Positions 41,801 through 48,226 of a stretch of DNA of 64,000 nt are shown here, one piece after another. Below the pieces are notes generated by a model that saw only the letters and a program-made list of their open reading frames with translations, did no database searches and was not told the origin of the DNA. Origin of the DNA: a virus; the IMG/VR virus record IMGVR_UViG_3300030331_002523, positions 1 to 64,000 of that record. One strand, given 5' to 3'. A program made the translations under genes and the position numbers. Positions within the stretch are counted from its first letter, which is position 1; each line of letters opens with the position of its first letter.

Positions 41801-44503
41801 GAAGAACAAATAAACTATAATAAACAGCTGTATGCAGATAAAACAGCTGTTAGAAACTTTAAAAGACCTGAGATCATAGATGAGAATGGTTATAGAGATG
41901 GAGATAACTTTAAGTATACAGATGAGTTTAAAAGAGCAAGAAGGCAAAATGAAGTTTTTGTAAAAACTACAACAGGTGGTTATTGGACAAAAAGAGAATC
42001 AGTATCTGATACGCAGTATAATGAATACCTACACACATACTTTGATCATGTTACAGAAGAAGATCAGGTTCATATAGCAATAAAAGACGCAGATGGTAAC
42101 TTTACAGGACAAACATATATTCTAGATAACGGTACATTTGTTAAAAAAGAGTATCAAGAAATAAGAGAAGAGTCTAGAGATGGTGTTGACTTTGTAGATC
42201 CTAAGTATAAAAAACTTATGAATCCTACTAATGCATTAGAAGAAGCACAGGCTGAATATTATGCAATGTTTACTGATATATATGAAAATGAATTATTAAA
42301 TCTTTTACCAGAAAATGTAATGATGGTAGGTAAGATGCCTAGGATCATGGGGCGTGTTACAGAAGACCTTGATAAAAAATCTAATGTAGTTGGTAAACTA
42401 TATACAAGAATGAAGACAGGAATCAAAGAAGCGTTCTCAACAACTACTACTGTAAAGAAAGCTATGACAGATGAGTTTGGTAATATTATTACAGATTCTT
42501 TACCAATTTATTATACAGGCACATTAGCTAGACAAGAGACTATAGAAAAGACTGAAGCACTTATTGATACATTAACACAAGAATATCAAGCTGCAGATTC
42601 TTTTATTAAGAAGAGAAAGATTGGTAAAGAGTTAACTAAACAAAAAAGTTTACTAAACAACTTAAAAAACAAACCTTCAGTAGAAAACTTAAATACAAAT
42701 CTTTCTGAGTCATTAATTTCATTTGCAGCAATGGCTGAGAGCTATGAAGTTAAAGCACAGGCTGAAGATACCTATAAAGCTTTTCTACAGATTATAAAAG
42801 ATAGAGATTACACTGATTCAAAAGGGAATGTAAAAATTAATGATGAGGGTCAAGAAGTTGGAACTGGTAGAGGTAGAGGTCAAAACTCAAGAATATATCA
42901 AAGAGCACTTAAGTGGATGAAGATGGTATATTATAATAATGATAATGATACTAAGACCTGGTTTGATAAATTTTCAAAAGGTTTAATTACAACTACATCA
43001 CTTGCATATGTAGGATTTAACGTTTTTGGTAACATTAACAACTATGTTATGGCACGTGTAAACAATGCTATAGAAACAGCTGGAGAAAGATTTTTTAAGA
43101 GAAGAGCAATGTATAGAGCTACTGCAAGATTTAATAGTAGACTTCCTAGAGATATTATGAGTGGTTTAGCTAATAATATGGATGGAGATAGAAAGTGGAA
43201 AGATGGAAATAATAGAGGAAAATATTTAGCTATGGTTCAGTTGTTAAGAATGATGGATGATAAAAAAGACATCCGTGAATCTAATATAGAAGCTGACTCT
43301 GCTTCAGTACGTGGTACAGCTAAAGATATGTTTTCAGATATGAATGCTGATAATGTAATTAGATTTACTAAGGCTGCTTTTGATAGATTTCATGAGATTG
43401 GATATATTCTTCAGGATGCTGGTGAGTTTAATGTACAAACTAAAGTTGGACATGCAATTGTTGAGTCTACTACTATGAAAAATAGTAAGACAGGAGAAAC
43501 CCTTTCTTTATATGATGCTTTCTCATGGGATAGTACAAAACTAGAACTCAAGCTAAAGGATGGTTTTGACACTGTAATATTTTACAATCCTGGAACACCA
43601 AAATTACATAACAAAGAATTTAAGATAGGTGAGAAGGGACACAGGTTTAAAACATTTGATGATGTAAGAAAAGAAATAAGAAATTATATACGTGAGGTAA
43701 ACAAGCAGATCCATGGTAACTATGCTCATGAAGATAGAATGGTTATTCAATCACACGCATTAGGTCAACTAGCAGCACAGTTCCATAAGTGGGTTATACC
43801 TGCATACAAAGCTAGATTCCGTCCTGAATATTTTGATGAGAACTTAGGATGGTTAGAAGGTAGATACCTTACATTTTTTAATTTTATGAAGTATGCTTTC
43901 AAGAATATAGGTCATATAGGATCTATTGCATCTAACTATAAGGAGTTTAATGGTGAGAAGGGTATGATGAAACTACAGAATGTTAATAGAGTTATAGGAG
44001 AGATGGCAATCATCATGACTGTATTTATCATTAAAACTTTACTCTCAAATGCTCTAGGTAATGATGATGATGATGAGAGAAATGTATATGCAGTAACTCT
44101 ACGTTCTAGAACACGAAAGGGTGTGGTAAGATCTAGATTAGAAAATGCACTATTATATCAAGCAAGTAGACTACATAAAGAACTTATATTATTCTCTCCT
44201 TTAGTAGGTGTACCTGTCTATGGTGGGGGTCTACAACAGATGTATCAAATGTGGAAGTCACCTCTTGCTTCAACTAGAACATTAGGTGAACTTGGACAAG
44301 CATTAGAGATGACTGTTGGTACAGGCTTAGCTTACTTATATATGGACTCAGATAGCTTTAGAGAATCAGAATTCTTCTATGAAAGAGGAAAGAGGAAAGG
44401 ACAACTTAAACTTAAAAAAGAATGGGGTGATGCCCTTCCTATTCTCTATACTATAAACAGATGGAAGTCTTATGATAATGCAAAAGATTTCTTTATTAAA
44501 TAA
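38885..44503 (+). CDS. Giant RNA-polymerase-linked virion protein (1872 aa) with degenerate protease and nuclease signatures
   Basis: The gene starts 6 bases after the RNA polymerase gene. At E215-E-V-L-H219 it has what looks like a zincin helix whose first His is replaced by Glu. Around residues 500-540 it has the layout of a PD-(D/E)XK nuclease core (Pro-Glu-Val ... Ile-Ala-Asp-Thr-Val-His ... Asn-Leu-Arg), but the expected Asp and Asp-x-Lys residues are lost. Long charged helices fill residues 750-1050. A basic patch with an Arg-Gly-Arg-Gly run is near 1325. A hydrophobic segment (about 1700-1722) precedes a run of five Asp residues. This matches the partner gene that follows the polymerase in crAss-like phages by position. 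A structural role after loss of ancestral enzymatic activity is inferred. Confidence 0.65.
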   Translation: MAVCYNRNTEEYKALKTEFKSPFIVDSIIRDYQIINKNDNIPTVEEALEVVNDQKSINKITTRKAVSTIYANLVSKGYVYQRGNKYYVTNNSIQVAKIAAKYLETAGFPKSTLQVRKGANIMEAVVNDSINYGDIITNINIDQDRTHTVKVLDELTKKVQGLKYAVMDSATAGALYKMLPNEVKQDVPFSEVKSFFYDGAAILIKGRVNNAVALEEVLHPVVESFYLDDIELFNRFVEEVSPEIKEEVEERYSAQRGFTEKERQLEMVTKALSQHFSGERPATSRSFIQIMNDFLKWFADVIRSLYKKLSGKTLNLSDSVINSSMNLSDLARKLNTEDLQFVLNPKALQPEKVRYALSPQKKTVLNNIIKQHSFPVQKMLIENLFHGVASAKDRFNDLAAAQVVFVDGKYENVETGEEYRSAREALMGDQFDSSFDVEEVFGEDLSKVLYGAVLGTSYETIEKGFTKISRGNQEVEAMYNDLVTRIDTMKDLDKSVFIPEVIIADHTNKIADTVHILKVDRYGQFTPINLRIGKVSKKSKIYRDRTEAVSNTSLFFEEGAEFVLTPKMQDNLRLGVQRRMFENLGYVLSDAGTTFHVQKKGNNYIIEDTTLHMLSENEYLINQVMPENVDEENAAVIDQILSIDRNPEIDVTFDDFEVEDVPEIGADMFDALVRALTDFRKGLISREQALTNARNVLQMDKSRAQMLKEVGMTRTLIEQNINDPDEITRVYFEIVNDSIKQIQEFKEYIGDPDNFNKPEYITRVLSWQKFVESYRGLANIAESEGLSSNQKSKIIELIKELNSLVGVRRADGTIVESGQFDLAIRNYIKQFVRDNSNQDFDNEDLEELLNTAKDIGWGEQNLYDLDGSKDTLLALMAKKYKYDQQTIKDRIEARIPRIQAATLKLKQANGGRLDKNAFDFMIQMIDGKMTGRYVKKIGSIFYQQLNELNQKLYDDEGGWKQYIEIDDLADATEEQINYNKQLYADKTAVRNFKRPEIIDENGYRDGDNFKYTDEFKRARRQNEVFVKTTTGGYWTKRESVSDTQYNEYLHTYFDHVTEEDQVHIAIKDADGNFTGQTYILDNGTFVKKEYQEIREESRDGVDFVDPKYKKLMNPTNALEEAQAEYYAMFTDIYENELLNLLPENVMMVGKMPRIMGRVTEDLDKKSNVVGKLYTRMKTGIKEAFSTTTTVKKAMTDEFGNIITDSLPIYYTGTLARQETIEKTEALIDTLTQEYQAADSFIKKRKIGKELTKQKSLLNNLKNKPSVENLNTNLSESLISFAAMAESYEVKAQAEDTYKAFLQIIKDRDYTDSKGNVKINDEGQEVGTGRGRGQNSRIYQRALKWMKMVYYNNDNDTKTWFDKFSKGLITTTSLAYVGFNVFGNINNYVMARVNNAIETAGERFFKRRAMYRATARFNSRLPRDIMSGLANNMDGDRKWKDGNNRGKYLAMVQLLRMMDDKKDIRESNIEADSASVRGTAKDMFSDMNADNVIRFTKAAFDRFHEIGYILQDAGEFNVQTKVGHAIVESTTMKNSKTGETLSLYDAFSWDSTKLELKLKDGFDTVIFYNPGTPKLHNKEFKIGEKGHRFKTFDDVRKEIRNYIREVNKQIHGNYAHEDRMVIQSHALGQLAAQFHKWVIPAYKARFRPEYFDENLGWLEGRYLTFFNFMKYAFKNIGHIGSIASNYKEFNGEKGMMKLQNVNRVIGEMAIIMTVFIIKTLLSNALGNDDDDERNVYAVTLRSRTRKGVVRSRLENALLYQASRLHKELILFSPLVGVPVYGGGLQQMYQMWKSPLASTRTLGELGQALEMTVGTGLAYLYMDSDSFRESEFFYERGKRKGQLKLKKEWGDALPILYTINRWKSYDNAKDFFIK

Positions 44504-44552
44504 AATTTAATATTCTTTTAATACTCTCTTAATATGTAGTTAATATCTACTT

Positions 44553-44568
44553 CTTATATTATAATATG
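44553..44568 (+). promoter_or_regulatory. TATATTATA motif in the gap after the giant-gene block
   Basis: The sequence TTATATTATAATATG matches the recurrent motif seen at 13953, 46623, 54077 and 55819. It runs straight into the ATG of the 25-codon frame at 44566, so if it is a promoter the transcript would be leaderless or start inside that frame. Position between two convergent units also permits an RNA-end signal. Function is unproven. Confidence 0.3.
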
Positions 44569-44643
44569 AAGAAGATAGATATAACTCCAGCAATTTATAT
44601 AGCAGTAATGGTTGTTATGTTTGTGATAGGTACTTTTATATAA
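44566..44643 (+). CDS. Possible 25-aa single-pass membrane peptide
   Basis: A short frame begins MKKIDITP and continues as one hydrophobic segment of about 17 residues ending in Gly-Thr-Phe-Ile. It fills most of the gap between the 1872-aa gene and the end of the oppositely oriented reductase, overlapping the reductase stop by 8 bases. The charge pattern (basic N-terminus, then a clean membrane segment) looks like a genuine mini-gene, similar in style to the small membrane peptides on the minus strand of this window. It is too short for certainty. Confidence 0.35.
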   Translation: MKKIDITPAIYIAVMVVMFVIGTFI

Positions 44644-46495
44644 CCTCACAAGCACCACCAGCACAAGCTAGTTCACCTTTAAGATCTGTATTATCTGCAA
44701 GTTCTACAACTTTGGATAGATCAACAGATTTTAAAGTTTCTAGCAATTCCTCATACTTCTCTTTTGTAATGTCTTCAAAAGGAGCTTGAGTATATGTACC
44801 ACCATCATATGGTAATACAGATAGACCATTATAGTGTTTTCTATTATCCCACATCCAGTTACCGGCTTTTTCCCACTCTTCTTCCTTAAGTGATATTGTA
44901 GCGGATACATTGTGAGAGTTAGAACCTCTTCTGTGTCCAGGAGCAATCCACTCTTGTGATATCTTTTTTACTCTTTCAAGTAAATCAAATGGAGATTCTG
45001 TTCTAAGTATAGATCCTTCAGGTGCCATTTGGGGTATGCTAATTATAGCAGTATCAGCAGGTCTAAAGAAGCAGTCTTCAATAAGTTCTGGATGATTTGT
45101 AAGCAAGTATGTATAGATAGCTTCATTCTTTCCTACACGTAGCCTTCTTACATAGTAATCATTATGCCAAGCGTGTATACCAGATGAAGTTCCTAGGGTT
45201 AAGGATGTAGTACCTGCAGGCTTTACGGTAGTGCACCTTGCAGAAGATTTTATATTTAGTAGTTTTGCAACTCTTGCATTCTCCTTTTTTACTATAAGTG
45301 CTGACTCAGAAGCATTAAGATTTAAGACTTTACCACTTCCAATACCAGTCATAGATATACCAATAAGTGCATCTTTTTCTGTAGTTTCTTTCCATATCTG
45401 TCTGAGGTAGTGGAAGTTAGTATAACTAGCCTGGAGTGTTCCAATAAATGTTGCAGCTTTTACCCTTTCATTCAAATCTTCTTGAGACACTACATTTGAT
45501 ACGTTTACCTCACATAAGTTACAGAATTGATAAGGACGTAGTGCTATCTCACAACAAGGATTAGTTCCCCAGTCTTTGTCATTATTTAAGTATATACCAG
45601 GCTCACCTGCACCAGACAACTCAACACGTTTCCATAGATCCATAAAGAACTTCTTAGTTATTTTATGTCTCATTAATACAGCAGAGTTATTAGCTCTACC
45701 ACGTTGTGGATTATGCTCCCACCATGCTCCTGATTTAGCACCAATCATTTGATCATCATCTGCACTAAATAAACTAATAAGAGCAGCACGTCTAATACCA
45801 CCAGCAAGTACAGCATCAGCAATATGACATACCATATCATGCACCTCAAGTGTAGTTAACTGATCACCATTTTCTTTTGCACTTAATAATCCTTCAAGTT
45901 TAAGTAAACATTCTTTAAGTGGTTGTGGGCCTGGAGCTTTACCACCTGACGTAACTAACCTTGCACCTTTAGGTCTTATATCAGAATAGTCAAAGATAAC
46001 TTTAGACGATCTACCATTCATGTAAGACTTTACAAGTACTTTAACTGCATCAGCCCAACCCTCAATAGAGTCACCAATTAAATATCTTTTAGTTCTTTTT
46101 GCATATGGTTTATTAATCTGTGGTAACTTTTCTATATGATGTTTTTGAACAGAATAACCAACACCTGTACCACCAAGTAATAAAAACATTATCTCACTAA
46201 ATGATTCAACAGAGTCAACAGGAAGATATGCACAGTTGTAGATTCTATTAGGAGAAATTTCAATTGGCTTACCACCAAACTGCATAGATCTCATAGAAGG
46301 CAAAACCTTTTTATCATAGACAAATTTATACACCTCTTCTATTTCTTCCTTAAGATCAGGAAATTTCTTCAAATGCATGCTTTTATTTCTTGTTACTAAT
46401 TCTTCCCATGTTTCTCTTCTATTAAGTTCTGGGATATATTTTGCATATTTCATATGTACTGTTATGTCACTAAGGATTTTGTTACTTCTGTTCAT
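44636..46495 (-). CDS. nrdJ: Adenosylcobalamin-dependent (class II) ribonucleoside-triphosphate reductase
   Basis: This enzyme makes deoxyribonucleotides for phage DNA synthesis in the cytoplasm, using a B12-derived radical. It fits the monomeric Lactobacillus-type reductase. C88 in Tyr-Asn-Cys-Ala and C325 would be the redox pair. C314 in N312-P-C-C-E316 would be the thiyl-radical cysteine, with E316 as its partner; the spacing C314 to C325 equals that of C408 to C419 in the model enzyme. C611 and C616 in Cys-Ala-Gly-Gly-Ala-Cys form the C-terminal reducing pair. At 619 residues it is about 120 shorter than the Lactobacillus protein. It is the only large minus-strand gene between 1 and 56 kb, with its own upstream region at 46496-46676. 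Its activity would depend on host cobalamin. Confidence 0.93.
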   Translation of the reverse strand: MNRSNKILSDITVHMKYAKYIPELNRRETWEELVTRNKSMHLKKFPDLKEEIEEVYKFVYDKKVLPSMRSMQFGGKPIEISPNRIYNCAYLPVDSVESFSEIMFLLLGGTGVGYSVQKHHIEKLPQINKPYAKRTKRYLIGDSIEGWADAVKVLVKSYMNGRSSKVIFDYSDIRPKGARLVTSGGKAPGPQPLKECLLKLEGLLSAKENGDQLTTLEVHDMVCHIADAVLAGGIRRAALISLFSADDDQMIGAKSGAWWEHNPQRGRANNSAVLMRHKITKKFFMDLWKRVELSGAGEPGIYLNNDKDWGTNPCCEIALRPYQFCNLCEVNVSNVVSQEDLNERVKAATFIGTLQASYTNFHYLRQIWKETTEKDALIGISMTGIGSGKVLNLNASESALIVKKENARVAKLLNIKSSARCTTVKPAGTTSLTLGTSSGIHAWHNDYYVRRLRVGKNEAIYTYLLTNHPELIEDCFFRPADTAIISIPQMAPEGSILRTESPFDLLERVKKISQEWIAPGHRRGSNSHNVSATISLKEEEWEKAGNWMWDNRKHYNGLSVLPYDGGTYTQAPFEDITKEKYEELLETLKSVDLSKVVELADNTDLKGELACAGGACEVI

Positions 46496-46676
46496 TTTAT
46501 TTTTTTTTTATTAGATTAATATTAAGTAGGGACTTATAAGATACTTAAAATAAATTTTATTTCTATATAATATAACAGATAAATTTATAGAATAAGAACT
46601 TTCTTTTCTTAAATCATTTTTGTATATTATATATGTATATAAAATAGTTTACAAATATAAGAATTGTTTCTAAGTA
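46496..46676. promoter_or_regulatory. Divergent promoter region between nrdJ and the accessory block
   Basis: This 181-bp, extremely AT-rich spacer separates genes that point away from each other, so it must hold start signals for both. On the + strand, TTTTTGTATATTATATATG lies at 46617-46635, about 40 bases before the 46677 start. On the minus strand, GTTATATTATATAG (46563-46576 read in reverse) sits about 70 bases upstream of nrdJ. Both contain the TATATTATA core seen elsewhere in the window. No clear hairpin or riboswitch was recognised, including no obvious cobalamin box. Confidence 0.55.
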
Positions 46677-46988
46677 ATGGCTGATAATACTACAAATATG
46701 GAACTTATGTCACTAAGAATGGATAATATGGAAAAAAAGCTAGAGGAAATAGATGAAAAACTAGATGCTTTAACAAAAAAATTATTAGATCCAGATGATG
46801 GTTTTGTTACAAGAGTAAATAAAAACACTGCTTTCAGAAGACTAAGAGAAGAAGAAATGCCTTATTTAGATGAAATGATTGAAGACTTTAATGATGTAAA
46901 GAAGTGGAAAGATAATGTTTCAAAAGCATTATGGATACTGTTTACTGCTATTGTTGGTGTTATAATTAAATTAATATTTTTTGCATAA
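46677..46988 (+). CDS. Coiled-coil protein with C-terminal membrane anchor (103 aa), XhlA-like
   Basis: Residues 8-45 form a heptad-rich acidic coiled coil (Met-Glu-Lys-Lys-Leu-Glu-Glu-Ile pattern). Residues about 83-102 are one hydrophobic membrane segment ending at the C-terminus, so the body faces the cytoplasm and the tail is in the membrane. The design matches XhlA-type lysis or holin-associated proteins, but sequence identity to that family cannot be checked here. The stop overlaps the next ATG (TAATG). It is the first gene of the + strand accessory block, and the candidate promoter lies just upstream. Confidence 0.55.
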   Translation: MADNTTNMELMSLRMDNMEKKLEEIDEKLDALTKKLLDPDDGFVTRVNKNTAFRRLREEEMPYLDEMIEDFNDVKKWKDNVSKALWILFTAIVGVIIKLIFFA

Positions 46989-47443
46989 TGGCAGCCCCAA
47001 CTCCGCAACATACAGCATCAGGATCTGTTACGACAGACTTCTTTCAACAGACATCATGTTCTTCTGCTGATACCTGGACAACTTTAATACCACAAAAGGC
47101 TATTCCTTCTGGTGTTAAAATAGGAAGAGCTGAATCAAGAAGGAAATTAGGGATGATATCATTTCATCATACAACAACAGGAGAACCAATTAAATTTGGT
47201 ATAAGAGTGCTAAATAAGCTAACTGGTGCTGTAGGAACAGAGTTTATGTTAGTATATGAGGATTATGTTACATCACAAGAAGAAAGAATGAGTGATGTAG
47301 ATATAATACAGGGGATGGATAAAAAAAGTTGTAAAACTTTTGATTTTTCAAAATTTGAATATATCTGGATTAATTATGAATTACAGTATTATTCATCTAA
47401 AACATCAGGTTTTATAATAAATTGTAATTTACAAATAAGCTAA
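46988..47443 (+). CDS. Small beta-rich protein of unknown function (151 aa)
   Basis: No family was recognised. The chain alternates short hydrophobic and polar stretches typical of an all-beta fold, has Ser/Thr-rich ends and three Cys (two near the N-terminus, one near residue 117), and has neither signal peptide nor membrane segment. Two membrane proteins flank it. Small beta-rich proteins of this size in such blocks are often particle decoration or fibre components, and the other beta-rich proteins at 50697, 53628 and 56129 may belong to the same functional group. That role is an inference. Confidence 0.5.
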   Translation: MAAPTPQHTASGSVTTDFFQQTSCSSADTWTTLIPQKAIPSGVKIGRAESRRKLGMISFHHTTTGEPIKFGIRVLNKLTGAVGTEFMLVYEDYVTSQEERMSDVDIIQGMDKKSCKTFDFSKFEYIWINYELQYYSSKTSGFIINCNLQIS

Positions 47444-47447
47444 TATC

Positions 47448-47732
47448 ATGGCAAAAGAACTAAATGAAGACACAAGTTTTAAGGTAAGTATAAAAACACT
47501 TATAGGTATTGGTTTTGGTATAGCCACTATTGTAGGAATGTGGTTTGCTTTGCAAGCAGATATTGAAGAGGCTAAAGAATTACCAGCACCTCCTGATCCT
47601 GAAGTAACACGCATGGAGTTTGATATGAAAGATCAAATGATCCGTGGAACCATTATGAATACACAAGATGATGTTAAGGAGATAAAAGAAGATATTAAAA
47701 GAATAGAAGAAAAAATAGATAAACTAAAATAA
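47448..47732 (+). CDS. Membrane protein with one TM segment and a C-terminal coiled coil (94 aa)
   Basis: The order is inverted compared with the 46677 gene: a short polar N-terminus, a hydrophobic segment at about residues 16-36, a Pro-rich hinge (Leu-Pro-Ala-Pro-Pro-Asp-Pro), then a heptad coiled coil rich in Lys, Glu and Ile to the end. The likely topology puts the coiled coil on one side of the inner membrane. Together with 46677 it may form a lysis or membrane-perturbing pair. No family name is assigned. Its stop shares bases with the next start. Confidence 0.5.
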   Translation: MAKELNEDTSFKVSIKTLIGIGFGIATIVGMWFALQADIEEAKELPAPPDPEVTRMEFDMKDQMIRGTIMNTQDDVKEIKEDIKRIEEKIDKLK

Positions 47733-47863
47733 TGGCAAAGAGACAAAAAAAATTATTAACCTATATTTCTAAGAAGAGAAAGAAAAGACCTGGTGTACAT
47801 AGTAAAAATGCATCTAGAAGTCAAAGTAAGAGAAAAAAGAAATATAGAGGCCAAGGCCGTTAA
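47732..47863 (+). CDS. Very basic 43-aa peptide
   Basis: The frame starts at the ATG inside TAATG and is 43 residues long; almost half are Lys or Arg, with Ser, Gly and Gln and no acidic residue. It resembles the tiny Lys/Arg-rich proteins at 52126-53631 and probably binds nucleic acid or packs with it. It lies between two membrane-associated genes with 11 bases to the next ATG. The overlap-coupled start and the composition support it as a real gene. Confidence 0.5.
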   Translation: MAKRQKKLLTYISKKRKKRPGVHSKNASRSQSKRKKKYRGQGR

Positions 47864-47874
47864 ACTAAAAGATT

Positions 47875-48225
47875 ATGAGAGACCAAGTATGGAAAATATT
47901 TTTGAGTTATTTATTTGTATTGTTTTTATTGTTTGCCTCATCAGATGCTTATTCACAGATTACAGCAATACATTTTAATGCTGGTTGGAATGACGCAAAT
48001 GGTGTAACTTGGTTTAGTAAGTTAAAGGAATGTGAAAAGAAAAAGCTTTCTATAGATAAAGCTGGTATACAGAAAAAATATAATATAGCAGTAATACCTA
48101 CTATTATAATATTTAAAGATGGTGAGGAAGTTAAACGTTTTCAGGCAGACCTTAGTTTTAAAATGGTAGCTACTAAAGAAGAGATACAAGAGTTTATAGA
48201 TGATTTAATAATGAGTGAATTTTAA
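47875..48225 (+). CDS. Exported thioredoxin-fold protein lacking the CxxC motif (116 aa)
   Basis: Residues 1-27 look like a signal peptide: basic start, a long hydrophobic core, and cleavage near Asp-Ala-Tyr-Ser-Gln. The rest follows the thioredoxin pattern: a beta strand into His-Phe-Asn-Ala-Gly-Trp-Asn, a helix, then the conserved cis-proline region Val-Ile-Pro-Thr and a strand with Phe-Lys-Asp-Gly-Glu-Glu-Val. Where thioredoxins have Cys-Gly-Pro-Cys this protein has Gly-Trp-Asn-Asp-Ala-Asn, so it cannot act as a classical disulfide exchanger. The single mature Cys is near residue 53. It is the first of three exported proteins. A periplasmic binding or chaperone-like role is an inference. 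Confidence 0.65.
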   Translation: MRDQVWKIFLSYLFVLFLLFASSDAYSQITAIHFNAGWNDANGVTWFSKLKECEKKKLSIDKAGIQKKYNIAVIPTIIIFKDGEEVKRFQADLSFKMVATKEEIQEFIDDLIMSEF

Positions 48226-48226
48226 T

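Noticed and set aside
46496-46676. Cobalamin riboswitch upstream of the B12-dependent reductase
   Set aside because: No B12-box-like segment or GC-containing hairpin core is visible in this very AT-rich spacer.
47793-47978. 61-codon + strand frame overlapping the thioredoxin-fold gene
   Set aside because: It is out of frame with both the basic 43-aa gene and the exported thioredoxin gene, which explain the region better.
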